Below, piece by piece: positions 6,395 through 14,023 of a stretch of DNA of 16,394 bases. Source of the stretch: Candidatus Saccharibacteria bacterium UBA4215 (GTDB taxonomy: Bacteria > Patescibacteriota > Saccharimonadia > Saccharimonadales > Saccharimonadaceae). The notes below the pieces were generated by a model. That model made no database searches. It was not told where the DNA came from and worked only from the letters and a program-made list of their open reading frames with translations. A program made the position numbers and the translations under genes. The stretch lies in assembly GCA_002381485.1 (NCBI GenBank), contig DFTJ01000017.1, positions 83,585 through 99,978 on the forward strand, written 5' to 3'. Numbering within the stretch: position 1 is the stretch's first letter; every line of letters begins with the position of its first letter.

Positions 6395-6748
6395 TTAAAA
6401 CTCCAGTCCTTCCTTACGGGCAGCGTCAGCTAGTGCAGCTAAACGCTTTGCGTATTGTCGACCGTTGCGGTCAAACACAACAGTTGTAATTTTCTTTTTC
6501 AGCGCCTTTTTGGCAATGTCCGCACCAACAATAGTTGCTTGCTCGGACAAACTACCAGTCTGCTTCGTGCCAACGGTCGTAGCGTAAGCAATCGTTTTGC
6601 CATTAGCATCGTCAATCAACTGTGCATTCACATGCTTGTTGCTAATTGTGACAGTCAGTCGAGGTCGCTCGGCAGTTCCGTGCACCTTTGCGCGTACGCG
6701 ACGTGCTCGAAGAGCCCGGTTAAGGAGTTTACTTGAAAGATTACTCAT
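6395..6748 (-). CDS. rplR: Ribosomal protein L18
   Basis: 117 residues, as in E. coli. L18 binds 5S rRNA together with L5 and L25. Recognisable blocks are RRVRAKVHGTAERPRLTV (16-33), SNKHVNAQLIDDANGKTIAYAT (36-57) and the C-terminal VVFDRNGRQYAKRLAALADAARKEGLEF. The start is supported by AGGA before the ATG. Two bases separate the rplF stop and this ATG, and one base separates its stop from rpsE. Gene order rplF-rplR-rpsE is the standard spc order. Confidence 0.95.
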   Translation of the reverse strand: MSNLSSKLLNRALRARRVRAKVHGTAERPRLTVTISNKHVNAQLIDDANGKTIAYATTVGTKQTGSLSEQATIVGADIAKKALKKKITTVVFDRNGRQYAKRLAALADAARKEGLEF

Positions 6749-6750
6749 GA

Positions 6751-7284
6751 TTATTTTCCTGCCTTTCCGGCCTTGCGAAGGATAACTTCGTCAGCGTATT
6801 TAATTCCCTTGCCCTTGTATGGTTCAGGTTTCTTTAGGCTACGGATTTCAGCTGCAACCTGGCCGACCAATTGCTTGTCGATGCCGTTAACAGTAATCTC
6901 CATTTTGTTTACCGCAAGCTGAACACCTTCTGGGGCACGATACTTAACAGGGTGAGAGAAACCAAGCGACATGTCAATTTCTTGACCGCCACCACTCACG
7001 CGGAAGCCAACACCGTTGACCTCTAGCTTCTTCTCGAATGCTTTAGTAACGCCCTCTACAGCGTTGTTTAGCAACGAACGCTGTAGTCCATGCTGTGCTT
7101 TTGCGATACGCTCATCATCCTTACGGGTAACGATCGCGTTCTCTCCCTCGATAGTGACCGTTACATCTGACAAATGAGGCACCACGAGCTGGCCTTTTGG
7201 ACCAACAACAGTAATAGCATCATCGCCGACCGTGATTGTCACGCCTGAGGGGATCTGAATTGGTAGTTTTCCGATTCGACTCAT
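6751..7284 (-). CDS. rplF: Ribosomal protein L6
   Basis: 177 residues, the family length. L6 has two similar alpha/beta domains and binds the sarcin-ricin region near the factor-binding site. MSRIGKLPIQIPSGV is the standard start; VVGPKGQL and AQHGLQRSLLNNAVEGVT mark domain one, and the C-terminal hallmark RSLKKPEPYKGKGIKYADE is present near 148-166. SD AAAGGA is 6 bases from the ATG. It follows rpsH by 15 bases and precedes rplR by 2. Confidence 0.96.
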   Translation of the reverse strand: MSRIGKLPIQIPSGVTITVGDDAITVVGPKGQLVVPHLSDVTVTIEGENAIVTRKDDERIAKAQHGLQRSLLNNAVEGVTKAFEKKLEVNGVGFRVSGGGQEIDMSLGFSHPVKYRAPEGVQLAVNKMEITVNGIDKQLVGQVAAEIRSLKKPEPYKGKGIKYADEVILRKAGKAGK

Positions 7285-7299
7285 GATATTTCCTTTCTA

Positions 7300-7701
7300 T
7301 TAATATACCTTCAACAGGAGCTCACCACCAAGACGCTGTTTTGTTGCGTCCTGACCAGTGATAACACCCTTAGAAGTACTGACAAGAACAATTCCACGGC
7401 CACTCTTTACCTTTGGAATATCAGTAGCGCTCACATAGACGCGGCGTCCTGGCTTCGAAAGTCGAGTGATCTCGTTGATGGTAGCGTTCTCGCCTGGGTT
7501 GTTGATGGTGACGACCAAGATGTCTCGTGGCTTTGCGGACTCGATCTTGACGGCACTTAGGTATCCGGCTTTCTTAAGCTGCGTTGCAACGGTGTGCTTT
7601 AGCTTGCTCGAAGGAACTCGGATTTCATGCTTTCCAACCATGATTGCATTACGAATGCGGGTTAGGAGGTCAGCGATGGGGTCTGTAGATTGTAGTGACA
7701 T
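7300..7701 (-). CDS. rpsH: Ribosomal protein S8
   Basis: 133 residues, typical. S8 is a primary 16S binder in the 30S central domain, and in E. coli it represses the spc operon. DPIADLLTRIRNAIMVGKHE (7-26) and the C-terminal STSKGVITGQDATKQRLGGELL are diagnostic. The ATG has GGAG at a 7-base spacing. It starts 15 bases after the rpsN stop. No S8-binding-site mimic was recognised around the rplE start, though I could only judge by eye. Confidence 0.95.
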   Translation of the reverse strand: MSLQSTDPIADLLTRIRNAIMVGKHEIRVPSSKLKHTVATQLKKAGYLSAVKIESAKPRDILVVTINNPGENATINEITRLSKPGRRVYVSATDIPKVKSGRGIVLVSTSKGVITGQDATKQRLGGELLLKVY

Positions 7702-7716
7702 ATGCTTACTCCTTTC

Positions 7717-7986
7717 CTACCAGCTACTCTTTGTAATACCAGGGATTTGTCCCTTTGATGCTTTATCGCGGAAGTTGATACGACTGAGGCCGAATCGACG
7801 CATGTACCCACGAGGGCGACCATGTAGGGCGTCACGATTTTTCCAGCGTGTTGGTGAACTGTTTAGGGGAAGCTTTGCTAGCCCTTCTAGATCACCCATA
7901 CTCTTGAGCTCAGCGCGCTTTTCGGCGTACTTCAAAATCATTTTCTTTCGTTTTTCGTCGCGAGCGACAGCAGATTTCTTAGCCAT
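7717..7986 (-). CDS. rpsN: Ribosomal protein S14, zinc-free short form
   Basis: 89 residues: shorter than the E. coli 101-residue form and longer than the 61-residue zinc form, matching the 89-residue C-minus class found in Gram-positives. S14 is in the 30S head. The signature [19 protein letters not shown] (56-74) is clear. Positions that are cysteines in the zinc form are Asp52, His55, Ser68 and Asn71 here, so no zinc site is expected. Its ATG overlaps the rplE stop by one base (TAATG). Confidence 0.95.
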   Translation of the reverse strand: MAKKSAVARDEKRKKMILKYAEKRAELKSMGDLEGLAKLPLNSSPTRWKNRDALHGRPRGYMRRFGLSRINFRDKASKGQIPGITKSSW

Positions 7987-8579
7987 TACCGAACTCCTCC
8001 TTCTTTTTCAAATGGAACACCGAATTTCTCCAGGAGCGCACGGCTGTGTACTTTGTCGTCTCCGCTGATTACAAATGTAACCTGCAAACCGTGTACATGC
8101 TGTGTCTCTTCAAATGAAAGCTCTGGGAAAATTGACTGTTCGACAATACCAAGGTTGTAGTTACCACTCTTGTCGAATGCCTTTGCACCGACACCGTGAA
8201 AGTCACGTACGCGAGGCAGGGCTACGTTGACCAATCGGTCAAGGAATTCATACATACGCGCACCACGAAGGGTGACGTTGAGCCCAACACGGTTCATGCC
8301 TGCACGGATTTTGAATCCTGCAATCGACTTGCGTGCCATACGGTCAACGGGGTGTTGGCCAGTAATCTTGGTGACGGTGTTGCGGACTACTTCGTAGTGA
8401 CGCTTGTCGTCTTTGTTCTTTCCAATCCCCACGCTGACTACAATTTTTTCAAGCTTCGGAACCTGGTGTACGTTCTCTAGGCCTAGTTCGGCTTGTAGTT
8501 CCTTGACGTACTGTGTAGCGTACAAGGCTTTCAGGCGAGGAGCGGTCTGGCTGATAGCTGGTGTTGCTGTTTTTGCCAT
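7986..8579 (-). CDS. rplE: Ribosomal protein L5
   Basis: 197 residues, about 18 longer than E. coli L5 through an N-terminal extension ([20 protein letters not shown]). L5 binds 5S rRNA in the central protuberance. Conserved blocks include [59 protein letters not shown], and the C-terminal [11 protein letters not shown]. The segment [13 protein letters not shown] differs from the common G-x-P-I-G-x-x-V-T-L-R-G form. SD AAGGAG precedes the ATG at a spacing of 8. One-base TAATG overlaps occur at both ends, with rplX and rpsN. Confidence 0.95.
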   Translation of the reverse strand: MAKTATPAISQTAPRLKALYATQYVKELQAELGLENVHQVPKLEKIVVSVGIGKNKDDKRHYEVVRNTVTKITGQHPVDRMARKSIAGFKIRAGMNRVGLNVTLRGARMYEFLDRLVNVALPRVRDFHGVGAKAFDKSGNYNLGIVEQSIFPELSFEETQHVHGLQVTFVISGDDKVHSRALLEKFGVPFEKEGGVR

Positions 8580-8905
8580 TACTTGATCTCCTTATTATTT
8601 ACTTGGCGCGCAACCCGAGTTCGGACACCGTCATTTTTCAAGTAGCCAACTCGGCTTGTCTTGCCAGTCTTGTCATCAACAACCAGCGCAACCTTGTGCA
8701 GAGGAACAGGAACATGAATGTCCTTGCTACCACCACGAGGGTTAAGCTGGCTTGGTTTCACGTGACGGTGCTTTTGTCCGATACCTTCAATCAAAACTGC
8801 GTTTTGCTTGGAAAGTACCGCAACAACCTTACCAGTCGTACCTTTTTGAGCACCACTGATAAGTTTCACGGTGTCACCCTTTACGATTCTCTTGATAGCA
8901 GGCAT
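8579..8905 (-). CDS. rplX: Ribosomal protein L24
   Basis: 108 residues, close to the family length. L24 is an assembly initiator that sits near the nascent-chain exit. The KOW motif is at the start: IVKGDTVKLISGAQKGTTGKV (7-27). KHRHVKPSQLNPRGG (45-59) and VALVVDDKTGKTSRVGY follow in expected order. SD GGAGG lies 7 bases before the ATG. The ATG overlaps the rplN stop by one base, and its own stop overlaps the rplE ATG by one base. Confidence 0.95.
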   Translation of the reverse strand: MPAIKRIVKGDTVKLISGAQKGTTGKVVAVLSKQNAVLIEGIGQKHRHVKPSQLNPRGGSKDIHVPVPLHKVALVVDDKTGKTSRVGYLKNDGVRTRVARQVNNKEIK

Positions 8906-9273
8906 TATAGTACCTCCGGAGCAAGGCTGATGATCTTTGCGTAACCTTGTTCGCGTAGTTCACGAGGAACAGGGCCAAAGACACGGGTGCCTTTAGGGCT
9001 CTTGTCGTCGTTAATGATAACCGCAGCGTTGTCATCAAAAACAATCGTGCTGCCATCTTTACGCTTAATTTGGTTGCGCGTTCGCACAACAACAGCCTTT
9101 ACGACTGATTTCTTTTTAACCGCACCAGTCGGGTTTGCTTCTTTTACGGTAGCAACGATGACGTCACCGACATGCGCGTAGCGACGTGCCGTACCACCAA
9201 GAACACGAATACAAAGGATTTCCTTTGCGCCACTGTTGTCAGCGACCTTTAGGCGAGTTTCTTGTTGGATCAT
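8905..9273 (-). CDS. rplN: Ribosomal protein L14
   Basis: 122 residues, the universal length. L14 forms intersubunit bridges and is the docking site of silencing factor Rsf[46 protein letters not shown], and the C-terminal [19 protein letters not shown] are textbook. Cys21 is the only cysteine I find in all the ribosomal, secretion, transcription and translation proteins of the window. SD AGGAGG is 7 bases from the ATG. Its ATG overlaps the rpsQ TGA by four bases (ATGA), the only TGA stop among these genes. Confidence 0.97.
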   Translation of the reverse strand: MIQQETRLKVADNSGAKEILCIRVLGGTARRYAHVGDVIVATVKEANPTGAVKKKSVVKAVVVRTRNQIKRKDGSTIVFDDNAAVIINDDKSPKGTRVFGPVPRELREQGYAKIISLAPEVL

Positions 9274-9542
9274 ACCGTTTCCTCCTTCAGCTCAATAGAA
9301 CCGCGGGCCTTCTCTTCAACCTTCGCCAATGTAAATGACTTGGTCTTCGAGATAGGACGAACTTCCGAGATAGTGACTTTGTCACCTTCGTTTGCTTCAT
9401 TCTTCTCATCATGAGCAGTGTATTTACGGCTCACAGTGTACTGCTTGCCATAAATTGGATGTGTTTCACGGCTGGTGACCGTGACAGTGATTGTCTTGTC
9501 AGCCTTGTTAGAGGTGACAATGCCAGTAAGTGTCTTTGCCAT
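9270..9542 (-). CDS. rpsQ: Ribosomal protein S17
   Basis: 90 residues; an OB-fold primary binder of 16S r[21 protein letters not shown] (4-21), the conserved [21 protein letters not shown] (27-47) and [20 protein letters not shown] (53-72) are all present. The C-terminal tail is acidic. The gene ends with TGA that overlaps the rplN ATG (ATGA). This shows that UGA is a stop codon in this organism. SD AAAGGAGG lies just before the start, and the rpmC stop is one base upstream of the ATG. Confidence 0.95.
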   Translation of the reverse strand: MAKTLTGIVTSNKADKTITVTVTSRETHPIYGKQYTVSRKYTAHDEKNEANEGDKVTISEVRPISKTKSFTLAKVEEKARGSIELKEETV

Positions 9543-9543
9543 A

Positions 9544-9759
9544 TTAGTTTTCCTCCTTTACGACTGATTTCGATGCACTGTTGATGGCGGTGTGCAAACG
9601 GGCAATGTTCTTGCGCTGAACAGTCAGAATATGTGGGTTCACCAGCTCTCCTTGTGCGTGACTCTTGCGTGAATCAAGGTGTTCACCCTGAAGCTTCACC
9701 AAGTCTTCTCGTAGTTGAGCGACTGTCTTCACTTCTTCTGCCTTCTTTGCGCCAGCCAT
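9544..9759 (-). CDS. rpmC: Ribosomal protein L29
   Basis: 71 residues, slightly longer than E. coli L29 (63) through a short N-terminal extension ([10 protein letters not shown]). L29 is a two-helix protein beside L23 at the tunnel exit, where SRP and trigger factor dock. The LREDLVKLQGEHLDSR helix and the second helix with TVQRKNIARLHTAIN fit the family. ATG overlaps the rplP stop by one base; SD AAAGGAG is present. Standard S10 order is kept. Confidence 0.93.
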   Translation of the reverse strand: MAGAKKAEEVKTVAQLREDLVKLQGEHLDSRKSHAQGELVNPHILTVQRKNIARLHTAINSASKSVVKEEN

Positions 9760-10172
9760 TATCCTTGCTCCTTTGAAATGAACTTCGTCTTTACTGGTAG
9801 TTTGTGAGCAGCAAGTCGCATTGCTTCACGAGCAACCGATTCCTCAACGCCCTTCATTTCAAACAATACCGTGCCGGCTTTCACCTTAGCGACGAAGAAC
9901 TCAGGGTTACCCTTACCGCTTCCCATCTTTACATCCTGCGGCTTACGCGTACGAGGAATGTGAGGGAAGATACGGATCCAGATTTTACCACCACGTTTGA
10001 TATAGCGAGTCATTGCCTGTCGTGCAGACTCGATCTGACGAGAAGTGATATCGTTGTTACTTTGCGATTGCAGACCGTAGTCGCCAAAGGCAACATAGTG
10101 TCCACGAGTAGCGACGCCTGGGTTTTTGCCCTTACGGACTTTTCGGTACTTAGTTTTGCGTGGCAATAACAT
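9759..10172 (-). CDS. rplP: Ribosomal protein L16
   Basis: 137 residues, the standard length. L16 contacts the acceptor arms of A-site tRNA and is a late 50S assembly factor. [39 protein letters not shown], the hallmark [18 protein letters not shown] and the C-terminal [14 protein letters not shown] are clear. The segment [14 protein letters not shown] (around 56-69) is unlike the E. coli equivalent and could be a lineage marker. SD GAGGAG precedes the ATG. It starts two bases after the rpsC stop. Confidence 0.96.
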   Translation of the reverse strand: MLLPRKTKYRKVRKGKNPGVATRGHYVAFGDYGLQSQSNNDITSRQIESARQAMTRYIKRGGKIWIRIFPHIPRTRKPQDVKMGSGKGNPEFFVAKVKAGTVLFEMKGVEESVAREAMRLAAHKLPVKTKFISKEQG

Positions 10173-10174
10173 GA

Positions 10175-10807
10175 TTAGTCGCTCCTCTCACCTTTGTAAA
10201 TCCATACCTTAACGCCAATGATACCAGCAGGCGTCTTAGCGCGTGCAGTGTGGAAGTCGACATCAGCGCGAAGCGTGTGCAAAGGAACAGATCCTAGCAA
10301 TACTTTTTCGCGTCGAGCCATCTCAGCGTTATTCAAACGACCAGCAACCTGAATACGTACACCCTTTGCTCCGGCGTTCATTGTATTCTGCGCAGCCATC
10401 TTTGTGGCACGGCGGAAGTTAGAACGTCGCTCAAGCTGGTGTGCAATGTTTTCAGCAACAAGCTTTGCAGACATGTCTGGGCGCTTGACTTCTTCAATGT
10501 TGATACGGATAGGAAGGCTGGCAATTTTTTCCAGCTCGCTCTTAAGCTCGGTAACACCAGCACCACCGCGACCAATAACGACACCTGCTTTTGCAGTGTG
10601 AATAGTGATCGTGATCAGGTTAGCTGAACGTTCGATCTCTACACGAGAAATCGTTGGGCGTGCGGCAAAACGCGCTTCAACATGTTCACGCAGGCGGATG
10701 TCTTCAGCAAGCCAGGTTGCAAATTCTTTTTTACCAGCAAACCATCGAGAATCCCAGTTCTTGTGAACCTGGAGACGGAAGCTGATTGGATTAACTTTTT
10801 GTCCCAT
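10175..10807 (-). CDS. rpsC: Ribosomal protein S3
   Basis: 210 residues, near the usual length. S3 lines the mRNA entry tunnel and takes part in helicase activity with S4 and S5. [22 protein letters not shown] is the standard start. A KH type II domain is visible with [17 protein letters not shown] (about 68-84). The C-terminal domain contains [19 protein letters not shown] and the ending [16 protein letters not shown]. The ATG overlaps the rplV stop by one base with SD GGAG upstream. Confidence 0.96.
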   Translation of the reverse strand: MGQKVNPISFRLQVHKNWDSRWFAGKKEFATWLAEDIRLREHVEARFAARPTISRVEIERSANLITITIHTAKAGVVIGRGGAGVTELKSELEKIASLPIRINIEEVKRPDMSAKLVAENIAHQLERRSNFRRATKMAAQNTMNAGAKGVRIQVAGRLNNAEMARREKVLLGSVPLHTLRADVDFHTARAKTPAGIIGVKVWIYKGERSD

Positions 10808-11202
10808 TATTTCTTCTCCTCTACAGTCTTAGCAGCCGGAGCTTTCTTCTTAGGCTTCAGCGCACCTGTTACTTCAACCAGAATATTCGAAGATTTCTTC
10901 TGGAATGGCAGAGCACGTCCACGGCTCGCAGGAACAAATCGCTTTAAACGAGTGCCCGTTGTCACAGAAAGTGTCTGGATAACAAGCGACTTACCGTCAA
11001 AGCCATGGTTGTTAATTGCGTTAGCGCGGGCGCTTTCGATTGCTTTAATAACAGGGCGTGCAGCACGCTTTGGGGTGTGGTTGAGGATCACAAGTGCATC
11101 TTCAACTGTTCGGTTGCGGACAAGACTTGCAACTAGGCCAACCTTGCGTGGCGCCTGGTCAACGTTCTTTGCGTATGCGCGTACTTTTGTAAGGTCAGCC
11201 AT
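10807..11202 (-). CDS. rplV: Ribosomal protein L22
   Basis: 131 residues from the ATG at 11202, two bases beyond the rpsS stop. The frame stays open upstream to 11256, but that part overlaps rpsS and does not resemble L22, so the shorter start is chosen. L22 spans the 50S and its beta-hairpin lines the exit tunnel. VRAYAKNVDQAPRKVGLVASLVRN at the N-terminus is typical, as are ARANAINNHGFD and the hairpin region (TTGTRLKRFVPASRGRALP, a macrolide-relevant loop in other bacteria). A tail of KPKKKAPAAKTVEEKK extends the C-terminus. The stop overlaps the rpsC start. Confidence 0.95.
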   Translation of the reverse strand: MADLTKVRAYAKNVDQAPRKVGLVASLVRNRTVEDALVILNHTPKRAARPVIKAIESARANAINNHGFDGKSLVIQTLSVTTGTRLKRFVPASRGRALPFQKKSSNILVEVTGALKPKKKAPAAKTVEEKK

Positions 11203-11203
11203 A

Positions 11204-11467
11204 TTACTTCGCCTTGCCTCCGTGCTTACGGAACTTACGAGTAGGGCTAAACTCACCGAGCTTGTGGCCTACCATGTTCTCTGAAACAAGTACGGGAACG
11301 TGAACTTTACCGTTGTGGACAGCGATAGTGCGGCCAACCATTTCGGGGCTGACAACGCTTGCGCGTGCCCAAGTTTTAATAATTGTGCGGTCTTCGATGC
11401 CAAGAGCTGCGACTTTCTTCGCGAGCTTGAAGTCAACGAATGGACCTTTCTTCAATGATCGACTCAT
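11204..11467 (-). CDS. rpsS: Ribosomal protein S19
   Basis: 87 residues. S19 is in the 30S head, paired with S13. [15 protein letters not shown] at the start, [25 protein letters not shown] in the middle and [21 protein letters not shown] at the end are all standard. It overlaps the rplB stop by one base at its start (TAATG) with SD GAGG, and is followed after one base by rplV's ATG region. Confidence 0.96.
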   Translation of the reverse strand: MSRSLKKGPFVDFKLAKKVAALGIEDRTIIKTWARASVVSPEMVGRTIAVHNGKVHVPVLVSENMVGHKLGEFSPTRKFRKHGGKAK

Positions 11468-12306
11468 TATCGCTTCCTCTTCGCGTCATGACGCGTTCTT
11501 ACAATTAATCCCGATACGTCTTTACGTCGGCGTGTTCGATATCCTAGTGTCAATTGACCCCATGGAGTACGTGGTGCTTTACCAGTACCGTGACGTCCAC
11601 CGTCACCACCACCGTGTGGGTGATCTGCGGCGTTCATAACCACACCACGAACACCTGGGCGGATGCCCTTGCGTCGGTTGCGGCCAGCTGAACCAATCTT
11701 GATGTTTTGGTGCTGGACATTACCAACAACACCAAGAGCAGCAGTTGCCTCTAGACGAATCTTGCGAACCTCACCAGATGGCATACGCACCTGTGCATAG
11801 TCACCTTCTTTCGCCATCAATTGAGCCTTCGTACCGGCAGCACGCACCATTTGGGCACCTTTACCAGCGTGAAGCTCGATAGCGTAGATCTGTGAACCAA
11901 CAGGAATGTTTGCCAATGGCATACGGTTACTTGATTCGATAGGCACATCAGCGCCACTTTGGATAACTTTCCCAACCTTCATAGAAGTGTCGGCGAGAAT
12001 GTAGTGGTAAAGACCATGCTGGTCCTTTACTCGCGCAATGCGAGCACTACGGTTCGGGTCATATTCAATGTGCTCGACGGTCACAGTCATGCCAGCAGGC
12101 AGGTTGTGATTCATCAGACGGTGGTGACGCTTGACGCCTCCACCACGGTGACGAACAGTAATGCGACCAGTGTTATTACGACCAGCGTTTTGCTTCTTGC
12201 TCTTCGTAAGGCTCTTCAGCGGCTTACGAGTTGTCACGTCGCTCAAGTCTTGAGAAGTCATACCGCGACGAGCAGGAGTGGTTGGATTGTATTGCTTAAT
12301 TGGCAT
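11467..12306 (-). CDS. rplB: Ribosomal protein L2
   Basis: 279 residues, typical. L2 is needed for subunit association and supports the peptidyl transferase centre. [19 protein letters not shown] (46-64), [19 protein letters not shown] (207-225), and DHPHGGG (228-234) are visible; His229 matches the E. coli histidine known to be important for peptidyl transfer, even in number. The C-terminal part ([15 protein letters not shown], then [12 protein letters not shown]) is normal for bacteria. One-base TAATG overlaps connect it to rplW upstream and rpsS downstream. SD GAGGAG. Confidence 0.97.
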   Translation of the reverse strand: MPIKQYNPTTPARRGMTSQDLSDVTTRKPLKSLTKSKKQNAGRNNTGRITVRHRGGGVKRHHRLMNHNLPAGMTVTVEHIEYDPNRSARIARVKDQHGLYHYILADTSMKVGKVIQSGADVPIESSNRMPLANIPVGSQIYAIELHAGKGAQMVRAAGTKAQLMAKEGDYAQVRMPSGEVRKIRLEATAALGVVGNVQHQNIKIGSAGRNRRKGIRPGVRGVVMNAADHPHGGGDGGRHGTGKAPRTPWGQLTLGYRTRRRKDVSGLIVRTRHDAKRKR

Positions 12307-12623
12307 TACTTCTTCTCCTCTTCTTCAGCTGGCTGTTCGAATACACTGATTGAACCGCTTGCAAGCGTGACATATGCCTTCTTGCTGTCAGTCCGTGTTG
12401 TCGTGCCAGGATAACGGTTTTTGCCTCGTGAGAAGCGGATTGCCTTACCTGACTGAACCAGAGTTTTAATACCTGCAACCTTAACGTCGTATTGCGTCTC
12501 GATTGCGTGGGCGATTTGTTGCTTGTTGGCTGTCACAGGGGCAGTAAACACGTAGGTGTTCTTTTGGCTCTGCCCATAGGCCTTTTCAGTAGTTACAGGA
12601 GTAACAAGAATCGGTGCAATCAT
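12306..12623 (-). CDS. rplW: Ribosomal protein L23
   Basis: 105 residues. L23 is at the tunnel exit and anchors trigger factor and SRP. It starts MIAPILVTPVTTEKAYGQSQKN, contains the Y-V-F-T-A-P-V segment and KQQIAHAIETQYDVKVAGIKT. The tail is acidic, ending PAEEEEKK. SD GGAGG is 6 bases before the ATG, which lies one base after the rplD stop. The stop overlaps the rplB ATG by one base. Confidence 0.94.
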   Translation of the reverse strand: MIAPILVTPVTTEKAYGQSQKNTYVFTAPVTANKQQIAHAIETQYDVKVAGIKTLVQSGKAIRFSRGKNRYPGTTTRTDSKKAYVTLASGSISVFEQPAEEEEKK

Positions 12624-12624
12624 A

Positions 12625-13251
12625 TTACGCCTCCTCCTTTACGAGCCAGCTCTTCAATGTTGCAAGCGAGCTCTTTGAAAGAACAATCGCGTCAGCGTTG
12701 AGGATGTGGTAGACACTAAGGTACTTTGTACTTACCAGCAATACGTTCTGGATGTTGTTTGTCGCACGAATCAACTCTGGGGTCTTTTCGTCGACGGCAA
12801 TCAATGTCTTGCGAGTGAACTTATTATCAGCCAAGAATTTCACAATTTCGGCAGTCTTTCCAGTTGTCTTGACGTCCATAACATGGATTTTCCCTGACTG
12901 ATGAGCAAGGGTGAGTGCCTGGCGAGTTGCCTGGCGTCGTGCTTGGGTAGAGATCTTTTTGACGTAGTTTTCGTTACCGAGTGGTCCGAAAACGATTCCA
13001 CCACCGCGCCAAATTGGGTTACGAGATGAACCAAATCGTGCACGTCCTGTGCCCTTTTGCCTCCATGGCTTCTTACCACCACCGCGAACTTCACCACGAG
13101 TCTTCGTAGTAGCACTTGCAGTGCGGCTGTTTGAAAGGTAGACGTCATACGCAAGACGTACGAGCTCATGGTTCTTGACTTCAACAGCAAACACTTCTTT
13201 TGGAAGCGCTACGGTTTTGTCGGCTGTCTTTGCAGCTGTTGTAGTAGCCAT
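12625..13251 (-). CDS. rplD: Ribosomal protein L4
   Basis: 208 residues, family length. L4 extends a loop into the exit tunnel and in E. coli also represses the S10 operon. The tunnel-loop signature TKTRGEVRGGGKKPWRQKGTGRARFGSSRNPIWRGGG is intact at about 50-86. The C-terminal alpha/beta domain includes VLLVSTKYLSVYHILNADAIV. SD GGAGG precedes the ATG, which overlaps the rplC stop by one base. rplD is the second gene of this transcription unit, so an L4-responsive leader is conceivable, but no known motif was recognised. Confidence 0.96.
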   Translation of the reverse strand: MATTTAAKTADKTVALPKEVFAVEVKNHELVRLAYDVYLSNSRTASATTKTRGEVRGGGKKPWRQKGTGRARFGSSRNPIWRGGGIVFGPLGNENYVKKISTQARRQATRQALTLAHQSGKIHVMDVKTTGKTAEIVKFLADNKFTRKTLIAVDEKTPELIRATNNIQNVLLVSTKYLSVYHILNADAIVLSKSSLATLKSWLVKEEA

Positions 13252-13865
13252 TATGCCTTTCCTCCAATCACAATCAGACCTTTCTTTGGTCCAGGAACAG
13301 CACCGCGGAGTCCGATAAGGTTGTTCTCGATGTCAATGTAAGTGACAACAAGATTCTTAACGGTTACTTGGTCGTGGCCCATACGTCCAGCCATGCGCTT
13401 ACCTTTAAAGACCTTCTGTGGGTACATCGAGCCGATAGATCCCGGCTTACGAACGTTACCCTTACCACCGTGCGACTTCTTGTGTCGCTCGAAGTTGTGG
13501 CGTTTAATGGTTCCAGCAAAACCTTTTCCCTTGCTGGTGCCAGTTGCACTCACCAGATCACCGATCTGGAATGCAGTGACATCGATTGTGTTGCCTACCG
13601 TCATTTCTTCGGGTAGCGTGTCAACACGAAATTCCCGAATATGCTTCGGAGTTGTTGTGCTGGCTTTCACGTGCCCAGCAACGGCCTTGCTCAGGTTCTT
13701 ACCCTCATCAAATCCTACTTGGACTGCGTTGTATCCGTCGGCTTCGACAGACTTTACCTGAGTCACAGTCACAGGACCAGCTTTAATAAGCGTGACAGGA
13801 ACTGCCTTGCCATCTTCGCTGATGATTTGGGTCATACCAATTTTGGTACCGAGAAGTGCTTTCAT
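13251..13865 (-). CDS. rplC: Ribosomal protein L3
   Basis: 204 residues from the ATG at 13865. The open frame continues upstream to 13919, but family alignment (MKALLGTKIGMTQI) and a GGGAG 10 bases before this ATG favour the shorter start; an in-frame ATG at 13874 is too close to the SD. L3 initiates 50S assembly and its loop reaches the peptidyl transferase centre. FAGTIKRHNFERHKKSHG and KPGSIGSMYPQKVFKGKRMAGRMG are visible in order. It is the first gene of the long rplC-to-rplO run. rpsJ, which normally precedes it, is detached by two plus-strand genes. Confidence 0.96.
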   Translation of the reverse strand: MKALLGTKIGMTQIISEDGKAVPVTLIKAGPVTVTQVKSVEADGYNAVQVGFDEGKNLSKAVAGHVKASTTTPKHIREFRVDTLPEEMTVGNTIDVTAFQIGDLVSATGTSKGKGFAGTIKRHNFERHKKSHGGKGNVRKPGSIGSMYPQKVFKGKRMAGRMGHDQVTVKNLVVTYIDIENNLIGLRGAVPGPKKGLIVIGGKA

Positions 13866-13888
13866 GCGCTTCATTCTCCCACTTAAAA

Positions 13889-13952
13889 TTCTTGGTGTCT
13901 GGCAGTATCTGTAGCCCATTTATAGGGGTGAGACTTACCAATTCACCAAGAA
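13889..13952 (-). promoter_or_regulatory. Predicted structured leader of the rplC operon
   Basis: In the leader between the predicted start site (near 13977) and rplC, TTCTTGGTG (minus strand, 13944-13952) is perfectly complementary to CACCAAGAA (13889-13897). The 9-bp stem would enclose about 46 bases, including a CCC...GGG pairing. The right arm is followed by TTTTAAG and then the rplC SD. An alternative GGTGA/TCACC pairing competes with the left arm. This could be an attenuator or an r-protein-responsive element; no known family was recognised. Confidence 0.4.
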
Positions 13953-13983
13953 AAGTTACTATATTCGTAAATGTTACCAACTT

Positions 13984-14012
13984 AATGTATCAAAAATACA
14001 TCTGTTAGTCAA
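13984..14012 (-). promoter_or_regulatory. Promoter of the rplC-to-rplO operon
   Basis: On the minus strand: TTGACT (-35, 14007-14012), a 17-base spacer, and an extended -10 TGA-TACATT (hexamer 13984-13989). The predicted start near 13977 gives a leader of about 112 bases. It is the only consensus-like promoter upstream of the 19-gene run and lies in the divergent gap opposite the carboxypeptidase gene. Confidence 0.6.
13985..14001. repeat. Inverted repeat overlapping the rplC -10 region
   Basis: ATGTAT-CAAAA-ATACAT, two perfect 6-base arms around 5 bases. It covers most of the rplC -10 hexamer and the adjacent spacer, in the gap shared with the divergent plus-strand gene. It could be an operator for a dimeric regulator, or chance in AT-rich DNA. 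Confidence 0.35.
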
Positions 14013-14023
14013 GAGGTGGAGAC

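Noticed and set aside
7466..8068. Plus-strand open frame of 200 codons across rpsH, rpsN and rplE
   Set aside because: It runs antisense to three certain ribosomal genes and its translation has no recognisable domain; it is a by-product of their codon use.
9270..9272. Alternative genetic code (UGA as glycine), known in some CPR
   Set aside because: rpsQ ends at TGA in the right place for S17, and all proteins are full length with the standard code.
11203..11256. Upstream extension of rplV
   Set aside because: Overlaps rpsS; L22 homology begins at MADLTKVRAYAK (ATG at 11202).
10682..11284. Plus-strand open frame of 200 codons opposite rpsC, rplV and rpsS
   Set aside because: Same reason: fully antisense to well-identified genes, without a supporting start context or family resemblance.
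13866..13919. Upstream extension of rplC (18 extra residues)
   Set aside because: Not homologous to L3, and the GGGAG SD is placed for the ATG at 13865.
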